Shown here: piece after piece, positions 44,541 to 53,740 of the stretch | Position numbering within the stretch: position 1 is the first letter of the stretch | How the letters are laid out: the number at the start of each line of letters is the position of its first letter | DNA from: Coriobacteriia bacterium | GTDB lineage: Bacteria; Actinomycetota; Coriobacteriia; Coriobacteriales; UBA8131 | DNA: 64,000 nt | Direction of reading: 5' to 3' | NCBI GenBank assembly: GCA_009783085.1 | Contig: WRHU01000006.1 | Span: forward strand, 1-64,000 | Position numbers and translations under genes: made by a program | Notes under the pieces: model-generated | What the model was told of the DNA's origin: nothing | The model's input: only the letters and a program-made list of their open reading frames with translations | Database searches by the model: none

Positions 44541-44577
44541 GAGCAGGCTTTGTGCGATTCCTGCGCAAAGCCTGCTC
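44541..44577 (-). terminator. Hairpin after trpB, probable terminator
   Basis: GAGCAGGCTTTG and CAAAGCCTGCTC pair with an inner GCG/TGC step. The hairpin begins 24 bases beyond the trpB stop. No T tract follows, so it may be a weak terminator or an mRNA-stabilising stem. Confidence 0.55.
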
Positions 44578-44600
44578 GTTCGCTCGCTTGTACTTCTCTT

Positions 44601-45980
44601 TTATGCTCCTGGCACGGTTGGAATGGTCGCAAAACCACGCTCCAAGTCCTCGTCAGTAGGAACATAATCGGTCATGGTGCCCTCGTTATACTGCTGATAC
44701 GCACCCAAATCAAAGTAACCGTTGCCCGTAAGGCCAAACAAGATGGTCTTTTTCTCGCCACTTTCTTTGCAGGCAAGCGCCTCGTCAATGGCAGCACGAA
44801 TCGCATGGGCAGACTCCGGCGCAGGCAGCGTTCCCTCAGATTTTGCAAAAAGCTCTGCTGCTTCAAATACGGCAGATTGCTCAACAGCACGTGCCTCGTC
44901 CAAAAAGCCATCATGGTACAGCTGGCTCAAAATAGGACTCATACCGTGATAGCGCAGGCCACCCGCATGATTAGCAGACGGAATAAAACCATTGCCAAGC
45001 GTATACATCTTAGCGAGCGGCGTCACTTGACCAGTGTCGCAGAAGTCATACGCAAAACGTCCTCGTGTCATTGAGGGGCAAGAAGCAGGCTCAACCGCAA
45101 TAAAATAGGGAGCCTGGCGTCCCGCAAGGCGCTCCGCCATAAACGGTGCCATCAAGCCACCAAGATTTGAGCCGCCGCCAGCGCAGCCAATAACAATATC
45201 AGGAGTAACCTCGAGCTTATCAAGGGCAGCCTTTGCCTCAAGCCCAATAATAGACTGGTGGATAAGCACCTGATTAAGCACGCTGCCGAGCACGTAGCGA
45301 GTGTTCTCGCTCGTAACCGCAACCTCAACCGCCTCGCTAATGGCAGTGCCAAGGCTACCGGTGTTGTCAGGAAACTCAGCGAGCATCTTTTTGCCCACCT
45401 GTGTGGTGTCGCTCGGCGAAGGAATAACTTGTGCTCCGTAGGTTTCCATAACTGCCTTGCGATACGGTTTTTGCTCGCAAGAAACTTTGACCATGTAAAC
45501 TTTTAGGTCAAGTCCAAAATAGCAGCACGCCATTGAAAGCGCCGTGCCCCATTGGCCAGCACCGGTTTCGGTGGTAAGAGAGGTCAAGCCCTGCTGCTTG
45601 GCATAATACGCCTGAGCAATAGCAGAATTGAGCTTATGACTGCCACTGGTGTTGTTGCCCTCATACTTGTAGTAAATGTGAGCCGGAGTGTCCAACGCCT
45701 TTTCAAGATACGTGGCACGAATCAAAGGTGAGGGGCGATACATCTTGTAAAAGCTTCGCACCTCATCTGGAATGTCGATAAAGCGATCCGTGGTGTTGAG
45801 TTCTTGCTTGGCGAGCTCGGTGCAAAAGACGGGCTCAAGGTCGGCAACAGACATTGGCTCGCCCGTGCCCGGATTAAGTATGGGCGCGTGCGCAGTTTCC
45901 ATGTCTGCCCGGACGTTATACCATTGCTTAGGTATCTCGTCCTCGGTAAGGTAGGTCTTGTACGGTACGTTCGTTTCCAT
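44601..45980 (-). CDS. trpB: Tryptophan synthase beta-like PLP enzyme (TrpB2 type)
   Basis: This PLP enzyme joins indole and serine to tryptophan. It is 459 residues, longer than standard TrpB (about 400), as is usual for the TrpB2 branch, with its extended start (YLTEDEIPKQWYNVRADM). The PLP lysine lies in NNTSGSHKLNSAIAQAYY, the phosphate loop is GCAGGGSNLGG, and ETGAGQWGTALSMAC is conserved. No trpA or other trp gene is adjacent, so the cell may use free indole or place the rest elsewhere. Expression is probably controlled by the T-box just upstream, which reads a UGG specifier. AAAGGA precedes the ATG. Confidence 0.94.
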   Translation of the reverse strand: METNVPYKTYLTEDEIPKQWYNVRADMETAHAPILNPGTGEPMSVADLEPVFCTELAKQELNTTDRFIDIPDEVRSFYKMYRPSPLIRATYLEKALDTPAHIYYKYEGNNTSGSHKLNSAIAQAYYAKQQGLTSLTTETGAGQWGTALSMACCYFGLDLKVYMVKVSCEQKPYRKAVMETYGAQVIPSPSDTTQVGKKMLAEFPDNTGSLGTAISEAVEVAVTSENTRYVLGSVLNQVLIHQSIIGLEAKAALDKLEVTPDIVIGCAGGGSNLGGLMAPFMAERLAGRQAPYFIAVEPASCPSMTRGRFAYDFCDTGQVTPLAKMYTLGNGFIPSANHAGGLRYHGMSPILSQLYHDGFLDEARAVEQSAVFEAAELFAKSEGTLPAPESAHAIRAAIDEALACKESGEKKTILFGLTGNGYFDLGAYQQYNEGTMTDYVPTDEDLERGFATIPTVPGA

Positions 45981-46016
45981 TGCTGTTCCTTTCTACTTTT
46001 CTGGGATAAGGACAAC

Positions 46017-46062
46017 AAAAAAAGCCCTTGTACCCAACGACATTTCTGCTGGGACAAGAGCT
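46017..46062 (-). terminator. T-box terminator hairpin
   Basis: AGCTCTTGTCCCA pairs with TGGGTACAAGGGCT (one bulge), followed on the - strand by seven T's. It forms when the T-box does not bind an uncharged tRNA. Confidence 0.9.
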
Positions 46063-46306
46063 GAACTCCTGCGGTGCCACCCGGCTTGGTGTTTTACCAC
46101 CCACTCACGCATACAAACATATGCTGGCTTTTGATTACGGAAAGCCACTCCCGTCTTACCTACTTGGCATCGTGCGCAAGCGCACAGCCTTTTGGTTCGC
46201 CCTCAGGAGGCCATTCTTCGCTGTTCCTGTATCGCGCTCACACTGTCCGCGACTCTCTGAAACATTCTGCAGCGAGTACTACTCTCCCTCAACGGTTTCG
46301 CAGGCT
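46017..46306 (-). promoter_or_regulatory. T-box riboswitch, Trp specifier likely, controls trpB
   Basis: On the - strand the leader has the T-box core GGGTGGCACCGCAGG (46068-46082), which pairs with the tRNA acceptor end, followed by the terminator hairpin. Further upstream is a stem I with AGAGTAGTACTCGCTGC and a stretch GCGAAGAATGGCCTCC; the UGG in GAAUGGCC is placed as a specifier codon, matching tryptophan. The gene behind it is trpB, which agrees. Binding of uncharged tRNA-Trp should stabilise the antiterminator and allow transcription. Confidence 0.9.
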
Positions 46307-46335
46307 ATTGTGCAACATAAAACAAAACTTGTCAA
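46307..46335 (-). promoter_or_regulatory. Promoter of the T-box-trpB transcript
   Basis: TTGACA and CACAAT are separated by exactly 17 bases. Transcription would start near 46300, directly before stem I of the T-box. Confidence 0.75.
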
Positions 46336-46393
46336 GGGGTGATTTTTCACCGCCGTCGCAATACGAGTTCCAGCTTAAAATGCAACAGCCCTC

Positions 46394-47146
46394 CTACTCC
46401 TTAGTAAGAATAACTATCCCTTCGGAGGTGAGCGCAACAGTGTGTTCAAAGTGGGCTGAGAGGCTGCCGTCGGCGGTAAACACTGTCCAGCGGTCTTCAA
46501 AGGGGCCTTTGGTGGCATAATCGCCGGCGTTAATCATGGGCTCAATGGCAATAACCAGCCCTGCCTTAAGTTTTGGGCCTTTGCCTCGGGTGCCAAAATT
46601 GGGAACACTGGGAGATTCATGCATGGCGCGCCCAATGCCGTGGCCCACATATTCACGCACCACACCAAAATCGGCTGCCTCGGCGACCTCTTGAATGGCG
46701 GCACCAATATCGCCTAACGTGCCGCCCACTTGCAGGGCTTCTATGCCCGCCCACAAAGATTCCTCGGTTACGTCAAGCAAGCGCTGGGCATCGGGGCTAA
46801 TGGCACCTACGGCAAAGGTGGCGGCGTTATCCCCTACCCAGCCACCAACAATGGCGCCGGTGTCGATAGAAATAATATCGCCCTCTTGTAAAATAGCATC
46901 GCTTGAAGGAATACCGTGCACAATTTGGTCGTTGATTGACGAGCAAATACTGCCCGTAAAGCCCCCATAACCGAGAAAGGCGGGAATGCCGCCTTCCATA
47001 CGGATAAGATTTTCTGCAAACTTATTAAGTTCGAGTGTTGAGATGCCGGGGCGAACAAGCTCGCCCGTTTTGCGAAGCGCCTTCGCACTCACGCGACCGG
47101 CTTCGTTCATTGCGTCAATCTCAGCTGGTTTCTTAAGACGAATCAT
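46394..47146 (-). CDS. map: Methionine aminopeptidase, type I
   Basis: This enzyme removes the N-terminal Met from nascent proteins using two metal ions. The metal ligands lie in SIDTGAIVGGWVGDNAATF, REYVGHGIGRAMHESPSVPNF and VIAIEPMIN. The 250-residue protein is the short form without an N-terminal zinc finger. It follows adk on the same strand, as in many spc operons. The usual next genes, infA and rpmJ, are missing: the transcript would run into the T-box region. Confidence 0.96.
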   Translation of the reverse strand: MIRLKKPAEIDAMNEAGRVSAKALRKTGELVRPGISTLELNKFAENLIRMEGGIPAFLGYGGFTGSICSSINDQIVHGIPSSDAILQEGDIISIDTGAIVGGWVGDNAATFAVGAISPDAQRLLDVTEESLWAGIEALQVGGTLGDIGAAIQEVAEAADFGVVREYVGHGIGRAMHESPSVPNFGTRGKGPKLKAGLVIAIEPMINAGDYATKGPFEDRWTVFTADGSLSAHFEHTVALTSEGIVILTKE

Positions 47147-47182
47147 AGCAATTCTCTGCTCCCCACCAGCACGCCTCCAAAC

Positions 47183-47806
47183 CTAGGCTAAAACACTCTT
47201 TATGTCGGCGAATACCTCGTCTACCGGGCGGTCGCCGTCAATATCGGCGAGTAAGTCGGCGCCGCGATAATACTCAATAAGCGGAGCGGTTGACTTCTCA
47301 TAGACATCAAGACGGTTGCGCACGGTATCTTTGGCGTCATCGGGACGCTGGTACATCTCGCCTGAACATTTTGGACACTGAGCGTCATCGGCAGTGCCAA
47401 TATAACCGCACGCACGGCACAGGCGACGTGAAGCCAGACGATTAACAATAACCTCAGAGTCAACCGTAAGGGCAACAGCAGCGTCGATATTGCGACCCAG
47501 CTCACCCAGCTCAGTGCTGAGGGCAACAGCTTGGGTGGTAGTACGAGGAAAGCCGTCAAGAATGAAGCCTTTCTCGGTATCTTTTTCTTGCAAGCGCTCC
47601 TTAACCAAGCCGATAACCACGGTATCGGGCACCAGCTCGCCTTTATCCATATATGATTTTGCTTCAAGACCGAGCGGAGTTTCTGCCTTTACCGCAGCGC
47701 GCAAAATGTCACCTGTGGAGATATGAGCAATGTCATACTCGGCAATAAGTTTGGCAGCTTGCGTGCCTTTGCCAGCGCCAGGAGCGCCCAATAAAACAAT
47801 ATTCAT
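47183..47806 (-). CDS. adk: Adenylate kinase
   Basis: It balances ATP, ADP and AMP. Of 207 residues the P-loop is GAPGAGKGTQAAKL, the NMP-binding domain has STGDILRAAVK, and FILDGFPRTTTQ follows. The LID is the zinc form with four cysteines: CRACGYIGT and CPKCSGEMYQRPDD. I chose ATG 47806, with AAAGGAGG seven bases before it; the upstream frame overlaps secY. It lies between secY and map. Confidence 0.96.
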   Translation of the reverse strand: MNIVLLGAPGAGKGTQAAKLIAEYDIAHISTGDILRAAVKAETPLGLEAKSYMDKGELVPDTVVIGLVKERLQEKDTEKGFILDGFPRTTTQAVALSTELGELGRNIDAAVALTVDSEVIVNRLASRRLCRACGYIGTADDAQCPKCSGEMYQRPDDAKDTVRNRLDVYEKSTAPLIEYYRGADLLADIDGDRPVDEVFADIKSVLA

Positions 47807-47822
47807 AGCGTGACCTCCTTTG

Positions 47823-49091
47823 TCACTTAAAGAAGCCGTCGTAGTGATGCTGCTTGAGTTGACTTTCAACCTTGCTCATCGTATCAAGTGCAACACCAAC
47901 CATAATGAGGATAGAAGTACCACCAAAGGTTGAGATGAGTGGGTCGTTGGTAAACATAAACAGTATGCTTGGAACAACGGCGATAAGCGCGATGTAGATA
48001 CCACCCGGCAAGGTGATACGGTTAATCACGTTTTTAATGTATTGAACGGTTGCAGTACCGGGGCGCACGCCGGGGATAAAACCACCTTGCTTGCGCAGGT
48101 TGTCGCCCGTGTCCTCTGGATTAAAGACCATAGAGGTATAAAAGAAGCAGAAAAACACGATGAGCGTAAAGGTAACAACCCAGTTTACTGGGCCACGCGA
48201 AAGCGCATTGGAAAACGCAGAAAGCCACTCAACGTTAAAGAACACCGCAAGCTGCAAAGGAAAATACACCAGCGAGCTTGCAAAGATGATGGGGATAACG
48301 CCAGCACCGTTGACCTTAAGCGGAATATACGTTGACTGACCGCCCATAACACGGCGACCCTGAATACGCTTAGCATAATTGACAGGAATACGACGCTGCG
48401 CGCGCTCCACCAAAACGATACCCGGGATAACCAGCAGCACCACGATAAAAATGAGAACCGTTAATGCAAGGTTTTGATCCCAAGATTGCAGGATAACATT
48501 GGGGAAGCCAGCAATAATGTTTGCAAAGATGATGAGTGACATACCGTTACCTACACCACGCTGGGTGATAAGCTCGCCCATCCACATGATGAAGCCTACG
48601 CCTGCTACCAAGGTCAAAACGATGATGCAGCTCGTAAGAAACTCCATGCCCTGCGGAAGCACGAGGCCATATTGCTTAGACTGGAACATAAACAGATACC
48701 CTACGGCGTTGATAAAACCAAGCCCCAAACACAAGTAGCGGGTAATCTGCGTAATACGCTTGCGACCACTTTCGCCCTCGCGTGCCATGCGCTGCAGCGA
48801 AGGAATAACACCTTGCATCAGCTGCATGATAATCGACGCGGTAATGTAGGGCATGATACCCAGCGAGAATACCGAGAAGTTTGACAGCGCATTGCCAGAA
48901 AAGATGTTAAGCATCAGCATGGCAGGGTTATCGCCCATCGACTTTGAGAACGCCTCGCCAAGACCTGCAGCATCAACACCGGGAACCGGTACGTATGAAC
49001 CCAAACGGTACAGAGCAATAATAAACAGCGTAAAGAATATTTTCCTGCGAAGATCGGGAACGCGGAAAGCATTTATGAGTGCGCTTAACAC
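47823..49091 (-). CDS. secY: Preprotein translocase subunit SecY
   Basis: This is the channel subunit of the Sec translocon, 422 residues with ten expected membrane helices. Characteristic sequences include RKIFFTLFIIALYRLGSYVP, ITQRGVGNGMSLIIFANI and QGRRVMGGQSTYIPLKVNGAGV (parts). The plug domain sequence SGNALSNFSVFSLGIMPYI is present. Its ATG overlaps the rplO end by seven bases. SecA is encoded elsewhere in the window. Confidence 0.97.
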   Translation of the reverse strand: MLSALINAFRVPDLRRKIFFTLFIIALYRLGSYVPVPGVDAAGLGEAFSKSMGDNPAMLMLNIFSGNALSNFSVFSLGIMPYITASIIMQLMQGVIPSLQRMAREGESGRKRITQITRYLCLGLGFINAVGYLFMFQSKQYGLVLPQGMEFLTSCIIVLTLVAGVGFIMWMGELITQRGVGNGMSLIIFANIIAGFPNVILQSWDQNLALTVLIFIVVLLVIPGIVLVERAQRRIPVNYAKRIQGRRVMGGQSTYIPLKVNGAGVIPIIFASSLVYFPLQLAVFFNVEWLSAFSNALSRGPVNWVVTFTLIVFFCFFYTSMVFNPEDTGDNLRKQGGFIPGVRPGTATVQYIKNVINRITLPGGIYIALIAVVPSILFMFTNDPLISTFGGTSILIMVGVALDTMSKVESQLKQHHYDGFFK

Positions 49092-49534
49092 GGGGATTCC
49101 ACCTTTCCTCCGGCAGAGTTTATCTTTTCTGCCGCCGTGGTCGATACTTTGTCGACCCTGACCGTAAGGCTCTTAGAAAGCGAGCCATCGCCAAGCACCT
49201 TAACCAGTGCCTTTGAGCTTTTAATTATACCTTTGTCTGCCAAAGAAGCACCGTCAACAACGTCGCCGTCTTTGAAAAAGGTATCAAGACGTCCTACGTT
49301 GACGGGCACATACTCAACACGGTTGATGTTTCTAAAGCCAGGCAACTTAGGAAGCCTGCGAGCGAGCGGTGTTTGTCCACCCTCAAAGCCAGCACCCTTT
49401 GCGCCACCAGCGCGAGATTTTTGACCGTTATAACCACGTGTTGCAGTTTTGCCATGCCCTGAGCCCGGCCCGCGACCAACACGCTTGCGTTCCTTTTTTG
49501 AGCCCGGCACGGGAGCTAAATCATGAAGCTGCAT
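49085..49534 (-). CDS. rplO: 50S ribosomal protein L15
   Basis: The 149-residue protein has the Gly-rich basic start (LAPVPGSKKERKRVGRGPGS, KTATRGYNGQKSRAG) and the C-terminal block RVDKVSTTAAEKINSAGG. L15 binds 23S rRNA early in 50S assembly. It sits between rpmD and secY, and its last seven bases overlap the secY start. Confidence 0.97.
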   Translation of the reverse strand: MQLHDLAPVPGSKKERKRVGRGPGSGHGKTATRGYNGQKSRAGGAKGAGFEGGQTPLARRLPKLPGFRNINRVEYVPVNVGRLDTFFKDGDVVDGASLADKGIIKSSKALVKVLGDGSLSKSLTVRVDKVSTTAAEKINSAGGKVESPC

Positions 49535-49747
49535 TTAGATCTCCTCCACTTTTACCAGATGTTTAACCTTAAAAATCATTCCACGGACGGCTGGGTTGTC
49601 AACTTGGTCGATAGTCGAGTTGATTTTGCCCAGACCCAGCGCACGAATAGTTCTCCCTTGATCCTCAGGAAAACCAATAGTGCTGCGTATCTGTGTTAAT
49701 CTCAATGAACGTTTCACGTCTTTTCTCTTTCTTTTTCTTGCAGACAT
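49535..49747 (-). CDS. rpmD: 50S ribosomal protein L30
   Basis: The 70-residue protein contains the L30 core [20 protein letters not shown] and [16 protein letters not shown]. It has an extra basic start ([12 protein letters not shown]). I chose ATG 49747 because AAGGAG lies seven bases before it; an upstream start would run into rpsE. Its stop abuts the start of rplO. Confidence 0.95.
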   Translation of the reverse strand: MSARKRKRKDVKRSLRLTQIRSTIGFPEDQGRTIRALGLGKINSTIDQVDNPAVRGMIFKVKHLVKVEEI

Positions 49748-49751
49748 GAGC

Positions 49752-50264
49752 CTACTCCTTCCAACCGTAAATCTTTGCAACACTCAGATCACGGCGTTGT
49801 GCAACGTCTTCGGGGCTTGAGAGGCTTTTAAGACCCTCGGCTGCCGCCTTGACGATATTCATAGCATTGTTTGTGCCCAGCGACTTTGAGAGTACGTTCT
49901 TAACTCCCGCAAGCTCCATGAGCGCACGCACAGGACCACCAGCGATAACACCAGTACCAGGCGTTGCTGGGCGCAAAAGTACCTTACCTGCCCCAAAAAC
50001 ACCCAATATCTCATGCGGCAGCGTACCCTCTTTGGTCAAAGGCACATCAAACATATTTTTCTTGGCGTCTTCGACACCTTTTTTGATGGCGATGGGCACC
50101 TCAGTGCTTTTGCCCATACCCACACCAACACGACCTGCTCCGTCGCCAACAACTACCAGTGCGGTCAGCGCAAAACGGCGACCACCCTTAACAACCTTAG
50201 AAACACGGTTGATATAAACGACTCGCTCCTGCAGTTCAGGAACCGGTGCTTTTACTCTTGGCAT
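49752..50264 (-). CDS. rpsE: 30S ribosomal protein S5
   Basis: The 170-residue protein shows [20 protein letters not shown] and [20 protein letters not shown], then [22 protein letters not shown]5 contributes to decoding accuracy and to the mRNA entry helicase. It lies between rplR and rpmD. Confidence 0.97.
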   Translation of the reverse strand: MPRVKAPVPELQERVVYINRVSKVVKGGRRFALTALVVVGDGAGRVGVGMGKSTEVPIAIKKGVEDAKKNMFDVPLTKEGTLPHEILGVFGAGKVLLRPATPGTGVIAGGPVRALMELAGVKNVLSKSLGTNNAMNIVKAAAEGLKSLSSPEDVAQRRDLSVAKIYGWKE

Positions 50265-50279
50265 CTACAACCACCTTTC

Positions 50280-50648
50280 CTAAAACTCAAGACCGGCGCT
50301 ACGTGCACCGTCTGCCAGAGCTTTGACGCGACCATGATAGAGATGTCCGCCGCGATCAAAAACAATTTTCTTGATCTTGGCAGCTTTTGCACGCTTGCCC
50401 ACGAGCTCGCCCACAACCGCAGCACCCTCTACCGTAGCACCGCTTTTGCCTTCCTTTTTGAAATCAGCATCGAGTGAGGAGGCAGCAGCCAGTGTTTGAC
50501 CTGCCACATCGTCGATAAGCTGAGCATAAATGTTTCCATTTGAACGAGTAACACGCAGGCGAGGAACCTCTGCCGTCCCGTTGATTTTGCCGCGAACACG
50601 CGTCTGGCGACGCTTGAGGCTTGCAGCTTTTACTTTGAGTTTATCCAT
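50280..50648 (-). CDS. rplR: 50S ribosomal protein L18
   Basis: The 122-residue protein has [32 protein letters not shown] and [20 protein letters not shown]. It binds 5S rRNA with L5. It is separated from rplF by 21 bases, and the ATG has AAAGGAG upstream. Confidence 0.97.
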   Translation of the reverse strand: MDKLKVKAASLKRRQTRVRGKINGTAEVPRLRVTRSNGNIYAQLIDDVAGQTLAAASSLDADFKKEGKSGATVEGAAVVGELVGKRAKAAKIKKIVFDRGGHLYHGRVKALADGARSAGLEF

Positions 50649-50669
50649 GAATATGCTCCTTTATTCGCC

Positions 50670-51209
50670 CTAGTTACCGGCAGCTTTGCCCAGTTTACGG
50701 CGGACGTACTCGCCTTCATAACGCACACCCTTGCCCTTATAAGGCTCTGGTTTACGCCATTTGCGTATATCTGCGGCGATTTGTCCCACCTTTTGCTTGT
50801 CAATACCACGCACGGTAATCTGCGTAGGACTGGGCACCTCAAAGCTAATGCCTTCAGGAGCTTCGATAAGCACGGGGTGAGAAAATCCAAGCTGCATCTC
50901 AAGATTTTTGCCTTTAAGAGCAGCACGATAACCAACGCCGATAATTTCAAGATTCTTGTGAAATCCCTCGCTCACGCCCACCACCATGTTAGAAAGCAGC
51001 GTGCGAGAAAGTCCGTGTGCGCTTCGAGCCTCACGGCTCTCGTCAACACGCTCAACGATAAGCTCCTCGCCCTCTTGCTTGATGGTAACTTCATCTAAGA
51101 ACGTGTGCGTAAGCTCACCTTTTGAACTTTTTGCGGTGACCGTCTGTCCTTTAATGGTCACTTCTACTCCGGCAGGTACCGGAACAGGTTGTTTGCCAAT
51201 ACGTGACAT
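50670..51209 (-). CDS. rplF: 50S ribosomal protein L6
   Basis: The 179-residue protein has the family start [20 protein letters not shown] and the C-terminal block [20 protein letters not shown] (with [20 protein letters not shown]). L6 lies near the GTPase centre. Standard position between rpsH and rplR. Confidence 0.97.
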   Translation of the reverse strand: MSRIGKQPVPVPAGVEVTIKGQTVTAKSSKGELTHTFLDEVTIKQEGEELIVERVDESREARSAHGLSRTLLSNMVVGVSEGFHKNLEIIGVGYRAALKGKNLEMQLGFSHPVLIEAPEGISFEVPSPTQITVRGIDKQKVGQIAADIRKWRKPEPYKGKGVRYEGEYVRRKLGKAAGN

Positions 51210-51230
51210 TTTCTCCCTCTCTTTCCGGCT

Positions 51231-51629
51231 CTACCAAATATAGGCGATGACTTCGCCGCCTACGCCCGCCTTGCGAGCGTCACGGTCGGTCATTACGCCG
51301 TTGGACGTTGATATAACAGCAGTGCCAAGACCACCAAGTACCCGTGGCAAATCATCTTTGCCCGCATAGACACGCAAGCCAGGTTTTGAGATGCGCTTGA
51401 GGCCTCGAATCGTCTTTTCTTTTTTAGCACCATATTTCAAGGTAACCGAAAGCGTGCCAACAGGCACACCTGAGATTACTTCGTAGTCGATGATGTAGCC
51501 CTCCTCTTTGAGGATGCGGGCAATTTCAACGAGCTTCTTGCTCGTTGGCATCGAAACAGTTTCTTTGCTTGCAGAGTTTGCGTTGCGTATCCGCGTAAGC
51601 ATATCTGCGATGGGGTCTGTCATAGACAT
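51231..51629 (-). CDS. rpsH: 30S ribosomal protein S8
   Basis: The 132-residue protein shows [17 protein letters not shown] and the C-terminal [21 protein letters not shown]8 is a primary 16S rRNA binder and, in E. coli, represses the spc operon. A long imperfect hairpin lies just upstream of its start (51662-51713) and may matter for that. Confidence 0.97.
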   Translation of the reverse strand: MSMTDPIADMLTRIRNANSASKETVSMPTSKKLVEIARILKEEGYIIDYEVISGVPVGTLSVTLKYGAKKEKTIRGLKRISKPGLRVYAGKDDLPRVLGGLGTAVISTSNGVMTDRDARKAGVGGEVIAYIW

Positions 51630-51661
51630 TGTGTTACTCCTTCATTCTTTGTTTGAGATGA

Positions 51662-51713
51662 GCTTTCAAGCTGGTTCACCTTCACCCATGATGAGGGTGC
51701 CTGGCTTCAAAGC
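51662..51713 (-). promoter_or_regulatory. Imperfect hairpin upstream of rpsH
   Basis: GCTTTGAAGCCAGG...CACCC pairs with GGGTG...CCAGCTTGAAAGC around TCATCAT (- strand, partly mismatched). It fills much of the 120-base gap between rpsZ and rpsH, which is long for this cluster. A translational control site is possible but inferred. Confidence 0.4.
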
Positions 51714-51749
51714 CTCCCGTACGTCGCCTCAGCGGTAGGCCTAGTAGCC

Positions 51750-51935
51750 CTACCAGCTTGCCTTTTTGACGCCGGGCAGTTCGCCTCGACTAGCCATTTC
51801 TCTCAAGCAGATGCGGCACAAACCAAACTGACGGTAGTAGGCGCGTGGGCGTCCACAGCGGGTGCAGCGGTTGTGTTCACGTGTTGAGAACTTCGCTTGG
51901 CGTTTTGCCTTGGCTATCATCGACTTCTTTGCCAT
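51750..51935 (-). CDS. rpsZ: 30S ribosomal protein S14, zinc type
   Basis: This is the short, 61-residue form of S14 with the zinc ribbon [20 protein letters not shown]. Its basic start ([15 protein letters not shown]) is typical. It lies in the normal place between rplE and rpsH. The zinc-free, longer S14 paralogue is not in this window. Confidence 0.97.
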   Translation of the reverse strand: MAKKSMIAKAKRQAKFSTREHNRCTRCGRPRAYYRQFGLCRICLREMASRGELPGVKKASW

Positions 51936-51949
51936 GAAATCTCCTTAAC

Positions 51950-52495
51950 CTAATTTCTCTTAAAGGGAAAGCCCAGTGCCTCAAAAAGCGCCTTGGCTTC
52001 CTCATCGGTCTTTGCAGAGGTAACAAAGGTAATGTCCATACCACGGGTACGGTCAACCTTATCGTAATCAATCTCAGTAAAGATAAGCTGCTCGGTAACA
52101 CCCATCGAGTAGTTGCCACGTCCGTCAAAGCTCTCGGCTGAGATGCCTCTAAAGTCGCGAACACGAGGAATTGCCATGGCAAGCAGGCGGTCCAAAAACT
52201 CCCACATACGCTCGCCACGCAAGGTTACCTTTGCACCGATAGGCATACCGGCACGCAGCTTGAAGTTTGCGATAGACTTTTTGGCACGACAAATCATCGG
52301 CTGCTGGCCGGTAATGAGGCGTAAATCCTCAACGGCAGCGTTGATGAGCTTGCTGTCTTGTGCAGCTGCGCCAACACCCATGTTGACAATAATCTTCTCA
52401 AGCGTGGGAATCTCGTTGACGTTGCCAATGCCCAGCTGGTCTTTAATCGCCGGAGCAACTTCGCTTTTATACTTCTCTTTAAGCCGTGCTGTCAT
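51950..52495 (-). CDS. rplE: 50S ribosomal protein L5
   Basis: The 181-residue protein includes [39 protein letters not shown] and [21 protein letters not shown]5 binds 5S rRNA and helps form the central protuberance. I chose ATG 52495, which abuts the rplX stop (one base between them); GGAG lies ten bases before it. Confidence 0.96.
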   Translation of the reverse strand: MTARLKEKYKSEVAPAIKDQLGIGNVNEIPTLEKIIVNMGVGAAAQDSKLINAAVEDLRLITGQQPMICRAKKSIANFKLRAGMPIGAKVTLRGERMWEFLDRLLAMAIPRVRDFRGISAESFDGRGNYSMGVTEQLIFTEIDYDKVDRTRGMDITFVTSAKTDEEAKALFEALGFPFKRN

Positions 52496-52496
52496 A

Positions 52497-52820
52497 CTAA
52501 TCAATCTCCTTACCGCATTTTTTACAGATGCGGACCTTCTTGCCCTCTTCAACCTTCATACCAACACGAGTTGACTTGCTGCACTTAGGGCAAACAAGCA
52601 TAACGGTTGAAACATGAATGGGTCTTTCAACCTGCATGATGCCACCTTGGGGGTTGTCACGTGTGGGGCGTTGCGCCTTTTTAGCAACAGCGACCTTTTC
52701 TACAACCACCTTGCGGCTTTCTGGAATAGCGCGCATAACAGAGGATTTAACACCCTTGTCTTTGCCACTGATGACCTCAACGGTGTCACCCTTTTTTATA
52801 CGCATCTTGTTGTTAGACAT
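52497..52820 (-). CDS. rplX: 50S ribosomal protein L24
   Basis: The 107-residue protein has the KOW segment [18 protein letters not shown] and, near the end, [19 protein letters not shown] with CKKCG, a zinc-type pair. L24 starts 50S assembly. It follows rplN with a gap of 46 bases. Confidence 0.96.
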   Translation of the reverse strand: MSNNKMRIKKGDTVEVISGKDKGVKSSVMRAIPESRKVVVEKVAVAKKAQRPTRDNPQGGIMQVERPIHVSTVMLVCPKCSKSTRVGMKVEEGKKVRICKKCGKEID

Positions 52821-52866
52821 AAAACTTACTCCTTATAGCTGTTCTACTGGCACAAAGAGTGCCAGC

Positions 52867-53235
52867 CTACAGTGTTTCCGGCGCAAGCGAAACAATTTTC
52901 ATGTAACGCTTGTCACGCAACTCACGGGCAACCGGGCCAAAGATACGAGTTCCTCGAGGGGCTCCTGCAGTATCGATAACCACGGCGGCATTTTGGTCAA
53001 ACTTGATATAGCTGCCGTCTTTGCGACGCACCTCTTTTTTGACACGCACAATAACGCAGCGGACAACTTCGCCCTTTTTGACATTGCCGTTTGGCGTTGC
53101 CTCTTTAACGGCGCACACGATAGTATCGCCAAGACTTGCATAGCGGCGCTTTGAGCCACCTAATACCTTGATGCACTGTACTTTACGTGCACCTGAGTTA
53201 TCGGCGACGGTAAGCATGCTTTCTACTTGAATCAT
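52867..53235 (-). CDS. rplN: 50S ribosomal protein L14
   Basis: The 122-residue protein opens with [20 protein letters not shown] and has [19 protein letters not shown] and [16 protein letters not shown]14 lies at the subunit interface. It is nine bases after rpsQ. Confidence 0.97.
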   Translation of the reverse strand: MIQVESMLTVADNSGARKVQCIKVLGGSKRRYASLGDTIVCAVKEATPNGNVKKGEVVRCVIVRVKKEVRRKDGSYIKFDQNAAVVIDTAGAPRGTRIFGPVARELRDKRYMKIVSLAPETL

Positions 53236-53244
53236 CTACGCCTC

Positions 53245-53505
53245 CTACTTGGCTTTCTCAACGATTTCGAGCAATCTCCATCGTTTTAGTTTCGAGATAG
53301 GACGAGTTTCCATGATTTGCACGGTATCGCCTAAACCAGCGGTGTTTTGCTCGTCATGGGCATGAAGTTTTTTGGTACGAGTCATCATCTTGCCGTAAAT
53401 AGGGTGCGGTTTGCGCTCTTTAATCTCAACAACACAGGTTTTGTCGCCCTGTGCAGAAACAACTACGCCCTGACGTACCTTACGGCGGTTACGCTCTTCA
53501 GTCAT
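53245..53505 (-). CDS. rpsQ: 30S ribosomal protein S17
   Basis: The 86-residue protein has [20 protein letters not shown] and [21 protein letters not shown] chose ATG 53505, preceded by GAGAGGACGGAAAG; the longer frame would overlap rpmC. S17 is an early 16S rRNA binder. Confidence 0.96.
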   Translation of the reverse strand: MTEERNRRKVRQGVVVSAQGDKTCVVEIKERKPHPIYGKMMTRTKKLHAHDEQNTAGLGDTVQIMETRPISKLKRWRLLEIVEKAK

Positions 53506-53527
53506 TATCGTCTTTCCGTCCTCTCGC

Positions 53528-53740
53528 CTAGCTCGTCTGCTCAACAACAAGGTTGAGTTCACGGGCACGAATCTCAGTAAGGAGTCGTGCGGTATCTTTC
53601 TTTACTTCCTTGATGCGACCGGTGTTATCAAGCTGGCTTGTTGCCATTTGAAAACGCAGGTTAAACAGCTCGGTACGTCCGTCTTTGAGCTTTTGCTTAA
53701 GATCGTCGTTGCTCAGGTCGCGTATTTCTTTTGCTTTCAT
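53528..53740 (-). CDS. rpmC: 50S ribosomal protein L29
   Basis: The 70-residue helical protein has the L29 pattern [33 protein letters not shown] and [10 protein letters not shown]. Its ATG abuts the stop of rplP. L29 is near the nascent chain exit. Confidence 0.96.
   Translation of the reverse strand: MKAKEIRDLSNDDLKQKLKDGRTELFNLRFQMATSQLDNTGRIKEVKKDTARLLTEIRARELNLVVEQTS

Larger units (their letters stand above)
44106..44600. other. Long spacer before rpsF, no gene seen
   Basis: The gap between trpB and rpsF holds the dispersed element copy B (44411-44464) and a strong hairpin (44541-44577). The promoter of the rpsF operon should be here, but I cannot place it: TTGTACAAAG and TTGTATGGTAGC on the - strand are only weak candidates. 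Confidence 0.5.
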
